From NCBI GenBank assembly GCA_008360975.2, contig CM039192.1, positions 10,012,194 to 10,076,193 on the forward strand: a stretch of DNA of 64,000 nt. Direction: 5' to 3'. Of this stretch, positions 23,101 through 36,475 are shown piece after piece. The DNA comes from Lichenostomus cassidix. Lineage: Eukaryota; Chordata; Aves; Passeriformes; Meliphagidae. Below the pieces are notes generated by a model that made no database searches, had not been told where the DNA came from, and was given only the letters and a program-made list of their open reading frames with translations. Both the position numbers and the translations under genes were made by a program. Positions within the stretch are counted from its first letter, which is position 1. Each line of letters opens with the position of its first letter.

Positions 23101-26100
23101 CGTTCTGGGGGCTAAGAAGTCTCTATTCTGGCCTGGGATGAGATATTTATGTTTTTTTTAAACGTGTGTCTACGAAGCTGCACTTTCCTAAGGTTTTTGA
23201 GGCTTGGGTCTTGTCTGTCATTGCCGGGATCAGTTCCTGTAAGTCCTGCAGCAGTTGGTCTCTCCCTGAGGATGGGGAGGGAGGGGGCTGTGGGCTTTAG
23301 TTGCCTGGAGATTGGCAGCTGGAAAGGCGTTTCTCCCTTCTGCTTTATTTTTTTCTTTGGCATCTCTTCTTCCAGTCTCTGTACCCACTGTGCCCAGTGC
23401 TGTAAAGAATACAAAGGCAGTCTCAGACCTTTGCTGGTTTCTCATCCTTTGAGGATAAAATGCCCTTTTGTGCTCCAAAATCCACCAGCATTGTCTCTTC
23501 GGAGGCACGTCACAGGCTACTCCATCACCAACTTCTACCTTAAAACATGGACTAAAAATACAAATTTTAGAGAAAGTTTCTCCCGCCAAAGGCCATTAAA
23601 GTTACTACTAAGGCTCTCCATAGCCTTGGCTGCTGCCTAGTGGGTACGACAGTGTGCTATGAGCTCTCTGGCAGGCAGGAAAAAGGTGGACAGAGGCAGA
23701 GCTGAAACAAAAGTTTTCCCTGGGACCTTTTTCCAGTCCAGCCTTGACCATTCTGACAGCCCCTTATGCCTAAGGCAGGGTTTAGTTTTAGCATTTCATT
23801 ACATTTCACCAATTTGGATATTTTTTTAGGAAATAAAAATGTTCAAAGTATGGTTTTAATGTGAAGTCAGACTAACACCGTTTGCCCTCTTTAAAGCACT
23901 TGTACATCCCAGAGGCAAATGTGTGGTATTGGTCATAGCCAAGGTTTTTGAAGACACCTAACTGACCAAACATCCAGCATGTACTTTCAGTTATTGTCTA
24001 GCACGAAAGGGAAGTAGCTGGACATGAGAGTTTTTCTATCTTTCTGTTTAAAACGATGTCTTGAGACAGAGTTAGCTGCTTTTCTCTGTCCGTTTTAGAT
24101 ATTTCCTCTTATTTCTTGATGGCTCAAACTTCTAAAACTAATCTCAGAGATAGTCTGTTTTACTTTTTGTGACTTATTGCTCATATCCCCTGTTGTATTT
24201 ATATTATTGAAATTATATTTTATATACACACCCTTGCAATATTTTAGATCTTCTCTGAATATCTCCTAAGGCTTTCATTGTATGTCTTCCTTTTGTTGTT
24301 GTTGGGGTTTTTTTTTGTTAACTTTTTCTGAGGTGGGACATATCTTTTTCTTCTTATTGAGCTGTTTGGGCTTTTTTGTTTGATTGGGTTTTTTGTTGCT
24401 GTTTTTCTTTTTAATAATCCCATCCTCAGGTAGTTGCTAGTGGTATTAGAGCCACCCTGTCACTGTAATGAGAAGTTTCAAGTCATCCTCAAGCTTTCTG
24501 CAGTCTTTAGGACCTGATCCTGTGGCTGCTGCCAGGTTTCCTGCTATCAGCCATGAGCCTGCCAGTGCCACAGGGGTGGGAACTCCCAGGTGTCCTGCTT
24601 ACAGCAATGACCCTTCCAGAGCTGTGGCAGTGGCAGCTCATCTAACAGAGCTTGCAGGCTTGGACCCAAGGGCTTTGCTACTGCTTTGTTATAAATACAG
24701 AGGCTGGTCCCCAAAATAATTCAAAAACTTAGATCCAACTGCTCAAAAACCTCTGAAATTGGGTTCCTGCTGTGTTGTGTTGCTGACCTACATGTTCCCC
24801 GCCAGTTGGAAAAGTTAAACTCGTGTTACTGACCTGGGCCATATGAAATGAGTGAGGGGCAGGTTTTGGTCTCAGTTGTGGGGGTGGAAGCAGAGTTGTG
24901 AGGCTCTCAGTGTTACACTCCCATTTGTGTGCGTGACGACGAAATGAATTGGTTAATGAGTGCCTAAGCATCTGTTCAGCCTCTGGTAGATGCTTTGCCA
25001 AGGTTCAAGTTCCCTGAGGAGGATTAGCCACCTGGTCTGGTTTTCATGATATAGTGACAAAGGGGACACCCACCTTTCGTTTGACTGCTGAGGATGGCCA
25101 AATGCACAGGGTCCCCGGGAGGTCTGTGAGTTTGATGTCTTTTTGTAATTTAACAATTACTTTTGTAATTGTTGCAATTTAGGTTACAGCAGAGCCTGCA
25201 ACCACTGTGTGTCTTTGCAGGAAGAGTGACATCTACTCACCCAGCGTGTCTCACGGTCTTGCCAATTCGACTTATTTTCCTTTTTCTCAAATGACACACA
25301 GCTCTTTTTACACAATTATCTCTCTTGCTGTATAATATATATAATCAATATACACCATAGGGCAACAAGAAGTGGTGATAAAAAGAGGTTTAAAGAGAAA
25401 AATGAGCATTGCATAGCCTGAACTTACAATTAGGCTTTGCAAAGTGTCTAGATTTTGCTGCACAGACAGCATTATGACTTGATGAAAGGCCTGCACTAAA
25501 AGGCTTAAATTTATGTGTGGTACTATTGCTTTACGATGAGCTTGATTTAGTAGAGGTTTGACCCATCAGACACAATACAGCTAAGGAACTTAGTATGCTT
25601 GAAAGACAGAAACATTACACATTTGTTGCTGAACTTTGAAAAAGCTGAAATCATGTAACCAACCTGGATTAAGGCAATGAAATGGATGAAGTCTTGGCAA
25701 ACTGCAAGGAGGGCTGGGCTTTTGCATCTGGGCTACCTGCTGAAGCCATGCAGGATCACTTTCTGATGTTGGTTTGTTTTAGGGTTGGGGGAAAGGATGG
25801 AGGTGTGGTTTTTTTCAATCAGTGGCTTGTTGGATAGGTGTAAACCCTGCAGTGAGCTCTGTGGCAAAGCTAGAGCAGCTGTGTGCTCATGCTGAGGTCT
25901 CTGGAGGAGAAGAGTCTCAGTTGGGATGAGGGGACGTCAGCTGGGCTGCACTGATGACCCTGTGCCTCAGGCACAGCCTGTGACAACCAGATCTGCCCTG
26001 CACTGGGGATGCTGCAGGTCAGACAGGACAGTGCTGCAAGGGGAGCTGCACCTCCCTGCCCCTGGCTTTCTGCAAACACCAGGGATATAGCCTGCTGGCA

Positions 26101-26241
26101 GGGAGGTGAGAAAGTATGTCAAGGAATTGCAGAGCCCTGTCTGCTGGATTTGGCAGTGGTTTAGGCACCCACGGGGAAAAGGAGACCATGTGGCCATTTG
26201 GGCTGATCATCCAGCTAAGGGTTCAGCTTTGAGCAGCTCAC

Positions 26242-26835
26242 AAATCCCAGAATGGTTTGGGTTGGAAGAGACCTCAAAGGCTGTCTAGTTCCAACTCTCC
26301 CTGCCGTGGGCAGGGACACCTCCCACTGTCCCAGGTTGCTCTGAGCCCCATCCAACCTGCCCTTGGGCACTTCCAGGGATGGGGCAGCCACAGCTTCTCT
26401 GGGCAACCTCAGGTCGTGTGCCAGGGCCTCACAACCCTCGTGGTAATATCTAATCTAAACATCTGTACCTACATTTTTCTTCATATCTAATTTAACCATG
26501 CCCTCTGTCAGTTTGAAGCCATTCCTTCTTGTCCCATCTCTCCATGCCCTTGCCTAAAGTCCCTCTGCAGCTCTCTTGGAGCCCCTTTAGGTACTGAAAG
26601 GTGCTGTTAGGTTTCCCCAGAGCTGTCTCTGCTCCAGTCTGAGAAGCCACAGCTCTCTCACAGGTGTGCTCCAGCTCTCTGGCCATCTTCACCACACTCA
26701 TCTGGACTCACTCCAACAACTCCATGTCCTTGTGCTGTGGGTCCCAAAGCTGGACACAGTGCTCCAGGTGGGTTCTCACAAGAACAAGTAGAGGGGGAGA
26801 ATCACCTCACTTCAGAATTTGCTGCATTGAGGTGT
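26242..26835 (-). mobile_element. CR1 LINE fragment, 3' end (5'-truncated, inactive)
   Basis: The left edge carries the reverse complement of the CR1 3' terminus (AGAATGGTTTGGGTTGGAAG). It is followed by the typical run through CCAACTCTCCCTGCC, GCCACAGCTTCTCTGGGCAAC, CATGCCCTTGCCTAAAG and GCTGGACACAGTGCTCCAGG. The element's 3' end therefore lies at the left and it reads leftward. It covers roughly the last 600 bases of a full element of several kilobases: the end of the reverse-transcriptase-encoding ORF2 plus the short 3' region. Substitutions and small indels break the frame, so it is a dead copy. Truncation at the 5' side is normal for CR1 retrotransposition. The right boundary is fuzzy, because similarity fades near the words GAGGGGGAGAATCACCTC at about 26790-26810. 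It is the strongest evidence that the genome is avian. Confidence 0.9.
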
Positions 26836-29800
26836 TCCCAGTGCCACTAGGTGAGCTGCTGCAACCTGCCTTTTCCAGACAGCCTGTGTGTGAAAGATGG
26901 ATTTACTGCCTGTGTTGCCAAATCTGATGGTTGCCCTTCCCAGACTGACTAAAGCTATTTGCAGTCACAGGTTCTGGTCCCACATTTTATTTGGCTTTAC
27001 ATAGTCAGTGCTCTTTAGCCAGAAGAAAAGGTGATGTTTTGTGGCAGCACACTGGAGAACCTGCCAGCTGGGCTGGACACCAACAGCACAGGATGTTCCG
27101 CAGTTCTGAGCTTTAGTTCCTGAACTTTCTTGCCATTTAACAGGGGGTTTTATTTTTTGGGTTTTTTTAAAAGTAAAATAATGATTGCATAGCTAATCTG
27201 TGGAATGTGACCAAGAACAACACAGTAGAAAATTATTTTATGTCTCACAATTGGCCTTCTTGCACTGTTTTCTCTCCTTACAGTCCCCAAACAAGACTTA
27301 CCTCTGCAGGAGCTTGCATGTGGGAGTGCAGACGATGCATGCTTCTCCAGCAAAACCTTGTTTTGGTGCAAGGGTCCTTGTGGCTTAGGAGTAAGGGGTG
27401 TGACAAAACTTGATGATTAAAAGGTGGTGGAAAACAATGTGCAGAGATTCTTTTTGAAGTTCAAACAAACAACCAAGAAGCATCATGAAAATTGCTTTCC
27501 CCTCTTTTCCTTTCCAGTGAAAATTATTGTTGATAAAAGCATGTGAGAAATTCTTTTAGGTTTCTAAAACCTTGTATGAGACCAAACATCTGAAGCCCCA
27601 ACCTTTCAGCTGGGTGTAACAGGACCCACTCTGCTCGGTGGGGTTTAGTGCTGCAGCTGGGTCCCTGAGAGCCTTGAGATCAGCTTACTAAGGCTGGTTT
27701 TGGCAGATCACACCAGTCTCCCAGTATGTCTTTTACATATTGCAAAACCATTCATCGTTCATTTGATATTCACCAGCATCAGCTCAAACCCACTTTGTGA
27801 GTAGTTCTGAATTTCTGCATGTGTTTTAAATATATTGGGTTCACCAGGAGTGAGAATAAGCAGCACTGGGGTTTTTTTTCCTTGGGATTTTGGAACTTTT
27901 TTCTGCTGTTTTGCTTGCTCTAGGAGATCGCAAGTAGATTTCTGTGCTTTCAAACTAAAATGTAAGTTTAAACTGGCCTTCCCTAGGTAATGGATAGTTT
28001 AATGAAACTGGATGAATGAAAGCACTTTTAATTAAATATGGCAAGAATAGTAAATAAAAGTTGTGTAAAACAATCTCCCTTGGCTGTGTGCATACAGTCA
28101 TGGAGGCAGTTAACACATTATCTTTTTCACTTGAGATTTGTGGATTTCCTTTACTGCTTCAGTCAATTCTGTTATTGACCAATTTGTGCCCCAATCCCAG
28201 TGTGTGAACCCACCTACTCCTGTAAGAGCTGGGCTGGGTGTGCTGGGAAGGCTCATGGGATCCTTGCTGGCTGCTCTGTCTCCCTTCCAGTGGCTGTGCC
28301 TTTTCATCTTTGTAAGTGTACAAAAGGGGAAAAATCCTATCTTGTTAAAGGCTGAGCTTGTCTGCTGGAAAAATGCCCACTTTCAGGTGAGAAATTGTCT
28401 GTCTCAGGACAAGGGAACTAATTGTTTGGCCCAGTCTGCCTCTAAGCACTCTGAGCAATCTGGGCTCTGCCGCTTCCTCTGGGAGATTACGTTGCTTAAT
28501 ACATCAGAGTACCAGGAAGTTGGTTTCTTGCCCTGGGTATTCAATTTAATATTTTCTTTAATCTCATTACTGAAGCTGGCAAGAAAAACAAAATATTTTT
28601 CAGAATGGGGGTTTGCTGCTTTCTGGGGATCCTCTCAGCAGCCTGGAACTCTGTGCATGTCCAAAGAAATTGTGTGCAGGTGACAGCCAGGTTATAAATG
28701 TTCTGATGGGTCTTCTTCCAGTTCCCTACAGAGTCCTCATCAGCTTGGCCTTCAAGAGTCCCGACTGGTTTTTTTTTTGGGTGGTATAACATGTATGACA
28801 CATTTACATGTAATTACTTTGACCTTTCTAAGCCTAGTAAAACTTTGCCATGGAAGGAAGCGTGTAAAAATGTGAATATTTCTAAAATATGAGTAATTAG
28901 AGGGAGATGGGAAATGTGTGTGTGAGAGGTTCAGTCTCAAACACCTGGTGACTCAAGTACCAGTCCTTGTGTGACTGAGGTGGAGATGAGGAATGCTCTC
29001 ACACCAAAGCTCGTGACTTGGAGACAGAGTACATGAGTTTTGCTGTGCCTTACACAGATTTATTTGGCGACCCTGTGCAAATCACTTAACCTCCTTCTGC
29101 CCACAGTCCGTACAAGAAGGATGGTGTTTCCCTATCTCATGGAAGTGCTGGACACTTAATTCATTAGTGCTTATAAAGTGTTCTCAGGTCCTTTAGAGGA
29201 AAATGCTGCATGTCCATGAAGACTTAATGTTGATTCATGTGCAGATTCTGAGGTCTGGGCTGTGGCTCCCCAGTGCCAGGATAAAGAGTGTGGCTGACAA
29301 ATTCGTTTTTATCATTAACCTACATCTTCTCTGTGCTATTCCAGGACTTGTATAAGAGAAGCTGCTGAAGAATATTGAAAATATTCTATTTTATGATGAA
29401 TTGTGTATGTTTACTTTAAAAATATCTATAAAGACTTCCCAATGCCTTTTGAAACTCTTGACCCCATCTGCTGAACCCTGTGCTGATTTTGAAGGGACTC
29501 AAACTAGATGCTTTGAAAAGAAGTATTTTTTTCAATCCATGCTTTATCTTCCTATATTTTCTGGCTGAATTTAGAATTGTTCAGAGATTAAAAAAAGCAT
29601 CATAGGTATTCAGATAAATGTTATCATATTCAGCATGGTGGGACATGTCATTTTCCATTGGCATCATGTCATAGGCCAGTGTAATATGTCAGAAGTGTTT
29701 TATTGCACTGGCTTCATCACGTAAATGAGATGAGACAGGTTGCAAATCAAATTTACCATACCTACCTTTAATATATACTAAACAAGCTAACAGCATAGAT

Positions 29801-32800
29801 CTGGCTAATACACAGTGTGGCTCAGCAGCAGAGGCCTGGCCTCAGATGTTGCAACAGGTTATGAGGGACAGGCAGTTTAAGAGTTGCCTCTCCCTGTGTG
29901 CCTTGCAATATCCTTTGTTATCTAAAATTGTGTCAGTTCAAAGATAAGTGCTGAAACAGGCGGTCTGATGCAGATTTGGACAAGACAGGGCAGAGGTTGA
30001 AGTGCATTTGATAGGTCTCTTGTTGCCTTTTGCTTTGTTAGGCTGTGACTTCTCCTCTTCAGCCACACGAAGTATGGCAGACCTGCCCTCTTCCCATCTC
30101 TTGGCTCCAGTCCACGTTTCTGTGAGGAACTCCTCATGTCTACCAGTAATGTCTTGGAAGAGAGAAGGTTTCAACCATTATCAGAGTAATTTGAAACCTT
30201 GAAAGGAAAAATGAGGAGCAGTTAGCTTCCCGTGGAAATCAATATCTGCTCACTAGAAGTCCAAGTAGGCAGGGAAAAGTGCCCTCTGCTTGAAATACCA
30301 AATTGCTGCTGTTTGCTGCATGATGAGCTTGGGTAACTCTATGGAAAGACATCGTTCAGTCATGCTGATTTGGAAGACTTGCTATTGAGGAATAGCAATG
30401 AAGCCAAAATAATTCATCCCACAATTAAATATATTAGCATTTATTTCAGCAACCCAGTTTAATCTTAATTTACAGTAAAGCTTCATATCTAATTATGTTA
30501 ATTAAGTAATTTGGTAATTGTTGGTTGAAATAAGTTTGTAATAGAAGTGTTACAAACTACTTGGGCTGGCTGGGATTGCTATTACTTCTCTTTCCTGAGG
30601 TGGAAAAGGAGGGGCAAATCACTTGTGCAAGAGGGAAATACGTGGATTATTCTCTGTAGAAATTCTGAGCTCAAGCCAGAAAGAACTGTAGAAATGCTAT
30701 CTATACATTGAAAATATTAATTTCTAAACATTGAGGTATGATTACTTGAAGTAAAAACACCTGTCCTGGAAAATATGATTATTTGGGGCTCTTGTGTTTG
30801 CAGCATTCAGAGGAGGAAAAATTACACAGAACAACACTGAGAAAGCTCAGATTGGGTAGAAAGGGAGAAAGTGAAGGAGGGAGAGAGGGAAGGGATCAAA
30901 ACGAAGGTGATTACATGGCCACTAGGAAAATATGTTCTCAGGGTACAAATTTTGCTATCCTGGCTCAACTGCTGAGGATGGGAAGGATGTTTTTACAGGA
31001 GATGACTGCACAGCCTTCTTTAAACTTGGGCTTCCCCTGTAATGTAATCCCATGGATATGGAAATCTCATGGTAGTGCCACTGTCTTGAACAGAAAACCC
31101 AAGCCAATGATGCTATGAACAAGTGGATAAAAGGGATATAGTATTCATTTGCTGCTTGCTTCAAGATGGAGCATTTCAGCCCCCAGTTAGAGCCCAAGGA
31201 CTGCTGGTGGCTGCCTGGCTGCCGTTGAGTTCCCCTCCACCTCCTACAGAGTGAGTACTGGCTGCTGGTGATCTTAGCAGTTTTTGGCTACAGGAAAGCT
31301 TTGAAAACCCCCTTTTTTTTTTTTCCTTGATAAAATAGATATTATCAGACTTCTGTTTTATGTGCTATTCTACCTTTGCTACATTTCCACAATCATGTGT
31401 GGGTTGTATCATCCGTGCAAACTGTAAGTTGGTGAAGTTCTTTCAGCATTTCAACAGGTTGTTGTGTCTCTATAGAATAGTTAACTACATGGGGAATTGT
31501 TCAGCTTCCCCTATGTGATGCTCATTGGTAAAGAAACTCACAGTTCTATATTTCTAAAGGGTTTTTTTGTTTGTTTTGTTTAAAAGCACTTTTTTTGGAA
31601 TTATTAGAATGCATTCTTTATTTCTCTGAGTTTCTTATACCACAATTTGAATCATTGTGCAATATCTTCCAAATACTTTGTTGCTAATTTTGCATTGGAA
31701 CTCTAATTCATATAAAAAAGATTATTTTAAACTGGGATATAATTCAGACGATATTACCTACAAATGGAGAAGGGACATTTTCTGGGACTTCCATTAAAAG
31801 AATATTATACTCATCATTCCCAACTGTAACCTGCAGATCAGCCACATTGTTTGTAATGTGCTAGGCAGAAAAATACCTATTTGTTTTGTCAAGAAACATT
31901 AGCAGGGAGCTCAGTATTTCCAGAGAGCCCTAGGCACTATGGGGATATGGGAGGGTTGATCTGGATCTGGATCTGATTAGGTCCAGACAAAGATGCTGGA
32001 TATCTGGGGACTCTGGAGAAAACTAGAAAGCACAGAAACTCTGCCTGGGTGAAAATTTCTGGTGAAGGAAAAAGAAGACCATCCAGAGAACCCTATATAT
32101 CAGGAAGTTGCTCATTGAGCTGCAAAGGGTGTTTTCAGTCATAACATGAAAGGTATTTGATGGCTGCAGAAGGATTTTGAGAGTTGCCTGTGGTCTGCTT
32201 CCTAGAGCAATTTGGGTATTGGGTTGTGCTGTTGTTGGTTGTGCATTGTTTGTCATTGTCCTGAGCAAATCCAGTCCAATGTAGTTGTAGATCTCAGGCA
32301 TGGGGAGGAGGACAGTGGGAGATCTGTTTGCTCTCCCTCCCTAAACAGGGTTCAAGTGATGTGCAGGGCTGGCAAACCCGCGGCAGAGGAAGGAGCTTAG
32401 AGCCACTTCTGTCAGGGGAGAGGGTGTGGTGTGCACCAGGATGGGCTGAGCTGGGGCGCAGTGCAGGGAGGGGCAGGCAAAGGGGTGCAGAACTCACCTG
32501 GGCTGGGACAGAGGAGCTGTGGGAGAGAGAGGGAAGGAGAGGTGCCTGTGGCAAGGCTCTGAAGTTGAACACAGGGCTGCGGTGAAAGGGGAAACAGGGC
32601 GTGTTTGATTCCCTTGAGAAAATGCTTGTATTTTTTTAATGTTTCTTTTGTTTGACAAGTCAGGTCATGTATGCTGATTCTCAGGTGTAAGAAGCTTGCG
32701 TGTTTGTGTTGATCTTGGAGGGATCAGACCTGTGAGAGTGGAGGCAAATTGTACCTTGACTGGAAAAATGGAGCCCTGTTTTCATTTTTACCGTTTCTCT

Positions 32801-33171
32801 GTTGCTTTTTCCCTTCCCCATTTAAATGTCTCCTCCTTATTCCTGTCTTGCTCCACTGTGCACATTCAGACACTGCGGTTTAGAATATCTGTTTAAAAGC
32901 AAAAGTGCTTTTAGTTTATTTGTTTTTGGTAAACATGATGTGTTGAGAAATGAAAAGTGTAAATAGAAATGTCCAGACTTGCACCACATCTTTATCCCAG
33001 TGTTACCAACAATAGGGAAATAACTATTTTTGGGGGGCATTAGAGAATGAGAACCCCTTCAGCTGCTGCCCAGGCCACAGTCTCACCCATGGGCTGTCAG
33101 CATCATCCCATTCAGACAGGGCTCCTTAGTCATTTGGATGGGAAAGGGAGACAGGCCTCATCTTTTGTAAT
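26836..33171. other. Non-coding stretch between CR1 fragments
   Basis: No gene recognised. The longest open frame is 181 codons (28138-28683, plus). It is Leu/Ser/Cys-rich, has no domain motif and no exon boundaries, and is judged random. A (GATCTG)3 repeat lies at 31958-31975. A G+C-richer patch occupies about 32.3-32.6 kb. The stretch at 30400-30540 is strikingly A/T-rich with several homeodomain-like TAATTA/TTAATTAA words and could be a conserved non-coding element, but conservation cannot be judged here. Confidence 0.55.
31958..31975 (+). repeat. Hexanucleotide repeat (GATCTG)3
   Basis: Three perfect tandem copies of GATCTG. A short microsatellite seed without indicated function. Confidence 0.8.
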
Positions 33172-33396
33172 AAGGCTGGGTATTATGAAAATGTTCTTCT
33201 CCCAGAGGCCAGTCAGCACCAGGACAGGCTCACCACGGAAGTGATCACAGCCCCAAGCCTGACAGAGTTCAAGAAAAGTTTGTAAAATGCTCTCAGGCAC
33301 ATGGTGTGACTCTTGGGGTGTCCTGTGCAGGGCAAGGAGTTGGACTCAATGTTCCTTGTGGGTGACTTCCAACTCAGCATATTCTGTGATGCTGTA
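33172..33396 (+). mobile_element. CR1 LINE fragment, 3' end, plus strand
   Basis: The segment matches the end of CR1 ORF2 and its 3' tail. Visible landmarks are AATGTTCTTCTCCCAGAGG, then CCCAAGCCTGACAGAGTTC, then the diagnostic TTGGGGTGTCCTGTGCAGGG and GGAGTTGGACTCAATG, and finally the CR1 terminus ATTCTGTGATGCTG. Read in the ORF2 frame, residues such as ITAPSLTEFKK resemble the conserved end of the CR1 polymerase protein, but a stop (TAA) follows within a few codons and an upstream frameshift separates it from the start of the block. It is a severely 5'-truncated dead copy of about 225 bases. Its orientation is opposite to the copies at 26.2 and 47.8 kb. Confidence 0.88.
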
Positions 33397-35751
33397 ATTA
33401 GTCAGTAGGCTCCCTTCTATTAATAGTTTTTGCTCAGCCACTTTTCCTTCAACAGTAATGCTGCGTTTCATATAATGTCATTTGATTTCTGTGAAGTAGT
33501 CATGTGGCAGCAGTGGAACTTGGACACCTCCCCCTGTCCAGGGGCAAGAGTGAGGATTTGCCCCCCTGGCTGCCTTGCTGGGGAAGCAAAGCAGCTGCAG
33601 TGAGGATCTGTGCAGTGTGGATGGTGGTGGCAAGGCCAAGTGCTTGGTTTCAAAATGAGGTTCCGTGTAGCCCTGTTGTTTCTCATCAGGCTACAGGATG
33701 GTTAGTCAGTATTGAGAATGAGCTCCTAACATAGAATGTCTTGGAAACAGTAACGTGGAAACAGTGGCAGCAATCTGTTATGGGTGAGGCCTTGGGAATG
33801 GTATGAATAGCAGTTCAAGAAGATGCTCAATGCAAAATTTAATCAGCTTAGATGGATTTGTTTCTGAAGAGAGCAGGAAAAGATCAGTCCTTGCAAGGTT
33901 TTATTTGTTCTTGGGTGTGAGTGGGTGTTAAACTTCTAAGATCCTCCTTTTTGTTTGACTTCAGCTTGAATGTTTGGCTCCATTTGTTTTTAAGTAACTA
34001 GAGTGTTTGGAAGCTTAGGGTGGATAGAGAGAGATAGACTACAGCTGGTAATAATAGTAGAGCCTTTTATGCTGTCAATTTAACAGTTGTAAAACAATTA
34101 GGGAGAATTATGTTAATAGTAGGCTTTGTTCACACTTTCCTTGCCCAATTTTCCTTTTTTTTTTCTGTGACGTGCCTTTCCTACCATGCTCTGAGAGCAC
34201 GTAAACAGTAGAGCTCTGTGTGTTTGTATTGTGTATGGTCAGTGTTATCCATTAAACCATGGCTGGATGTAGATCTTCTAAAATTTTCACAAATCAATTT
34301 TCCAGTGCTTTGGCTATTGCATTTTAATGTGGCTGCTCCTAAACAAACAAAATCATGTTTTCAGGAAGCTAAGACAGGATAAGCAGTGATTTGTATGGGA
34401 AATGGTGGTTGATTTGCTCGGACTGCTGCAGCTGTTTCCTTCTGTGATACGAACAAAACCCCTTCAAATCAATCGGATCCATGTTGGCTGAGCCCTGCTA
34501 CCCACGCAGAGGGGCAGCCCAGCCTTTCCCTGCTCCGGTGGGAAAGCAGTTGTGCCAAGGCAGGCTGACCCACGCTGGGATGCTGCTTTGTCTCGCTCAG
34601 CTCCTCCCAGTTCTAGACTGTGGATTAGTGCTCTCCATTAGTGCTGAGACTAATCTGGATGATGTCTCTCTTGCAGATAATGCAGCCCACGTGAAGGGCA
34701 TCTCTTGCTGCTCTCCCATGCCACACCATAGCGAGGTTTGCTTCCACTTCTCTCCCTTCCCGCAGCCAAGGCTCCTTCAGCCTTGGCACCTTCTTCCCTA
34801 CTCTGACAGCCTCACCTGTACTCAAGACTCTTCCTGGTATTGATGACATGGGAAGGGCTTAGCACTGCACAAGAACAGTGATCTGAAATGAAGGAAGTAA
34901 CTACTTTTCTATCTTTTCCAGCCAAAATACAGAATGATTATACTGAAATCAAGACCATCATAAATTGTTTTTTTCACTTGAGTCCCAAGGGAGGGAATAG
35001 ATACGAAAATCTTCACCCTTAATTCTTCCCTCCCCCCCAAATAATGTGTACATGTAGATGATCCTTTAAGAGAGGCTTCCCAAACTCCATTTACCTTGAC
35101 AGCTGTCACTTGGCACTTGTAGCTGTCATGGCAGTGTGTAGTTTTTCATGAATTACCAGCACTGGTGTTTTTTTTCTCTCTATCTGCCATCAGCCCGTCA
35201 GCCGGGCCTTTCATAACGGCTTCTGGCACCTCGTTGGGGAGATCAGTGCCATTGAATCACAGCTTCTCTGCCTCGCTGGGCAACTCTGTTTACTGATGTG
35301 CCTTTTCCTGTAAATATTACAAGCAGCACTCATGGAAGGGATGTGTGGGAATGGAATGGCTTCACCTTGTAACAGTTAGCTGGGGTGGCAGCTCTGCCTT
35401 GACTGATAATCTGCGAGTCCTCGTGTTCCAGTTACTCTGCTAAATAACATGTAGACATCCCACTCTGAAGGCTTGTATATGGTAGTTAATTAGACAACAT
35501 TTAATTTGGCTTAACATTTGTGTCAGTTTTGTGGAAGTGAGGCTCCATAATTAGGGAATACAGATCAGATTTCTGTCAGACTTATAACCTCTCACTCTAA
35601 TTTAATGCTCGCTCCTCCGGTGCCGTGTCACACTGGGTGTGCAGGATTACCCCTCCCCACCCTGTCTTTTCTGCTTCACTAGTGAGAAAGTTGCCCATTT
35701 AACACAACTGACAGCAAATGGGATTGTTCATGGAGATGTAAGGGCAGGAAC

Positions 35752-35790
35752 TGAGCTGGACCTGTTTTTGAGAAGTTGAGCTGGACCTGT
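35752..35790 (+). repeat. Direct repeat of TGAGCTGGACCTGT
   Basis: The 14-base word occurs at 35752-35765 and 35777-35790, offset by 25 bases. The intervening DNA is not part of a longer array, so this is a two-copy local duplication. Confidence 0.7.
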
Positions 35791-36439
35791 AATTTGTCTG
35801 TTGGTTTTCTGAAACTGTTGTAAGTGTTTGGGCATCTGCAGCATTCTCAGGAAATCCTGAATTGAGTGTCTTGAGTTCATGCTCAATTTGTGGGTCAAGA
35901 TATGATGTAATTGCAAGTTGTACCATGAAAAATATGTAACAGTAACTCAGTGGTACCCGAGTTCAGATTTTAATCAACACAGCTGCTTTCTGCCCAGTAA
36001 CCTCAGTGCTGGGCAGCACATGGAAAGGAGTGACCCTAGTGATACGAGCCTTGACCCTGCTGTCTTGTGAATTTACCATTATGAGAGGTTACTCCTTATA
36101 TTGTAGTGGTGCTCCTTCAGAATGAGTTTTGTGTGCATTTGAGGCCGTACTGTGGTTTCCAAAGAGCTGAACTTTCTGCAAATACAGATATCAGTTTTGG
36201 TCTCTGTAAGCGAGCAGTGATCATCATGGCTTCACTGGGGTGTAAATGGCTGGTGTAAATCTGCTACGAAGATTTATTAAGTGAAACTCTAGACTTATAT
36301 GTGGTCATTCTTGTCTTATCTGTAAATCCTTGAGACCATGCTTTGCATGGAAATCAACATTATGTCATTTTAGTCACAGAACATTTCCCTTTTGTAGTAA
36401 ATTATGTCATGTGCCATTTGGAAAGTGATACTCTGCCAA

Positions 36440-36475
36440 TTTTTTTTTTTTTTTTTTTTTGTGGGGGTGGGGGGG
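36440..36475 (+). repeat. T21 tract followed by G-rich run
   Basis: Twenty-one T residues (36440-36460) are followed by GTGGGGGTGGGGGGG. This has the same T-to-G arrangement as the tract at 13962-13988. It might be the reverse-complement remnant of an A-tailed insertion, but no retrotransposon body is recognisable beside it. Confidence 0.75.

Larger units (their letters stand above)
7300..26241. other. Long A+T-rich non-coding stretch
   Basis: Apart from the hairpins, the simple repeats and the orphan exon candidate listed separately, I see no gene and no recognisable transposable element in these roughly 19 kb. Open frames stay below about 165 codons and look random: clusters of Cys, Phe or Leu, no domain motifs and no flanking splice logic. 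Slightly G+C-richer islands lie around 21.0-21.2, 22.0-22.2 and 24.5-24.7 kb but are not CpG-rich. The stretch is consistent with a very large intron or intergenic DNA. Confidence 0.6.

Noticed and set aside
28138..28683. 181-codon plus-strand open frame
   Set aside because: Random-looking composition, no motif, no exon boundaries and no upstream promoter features.
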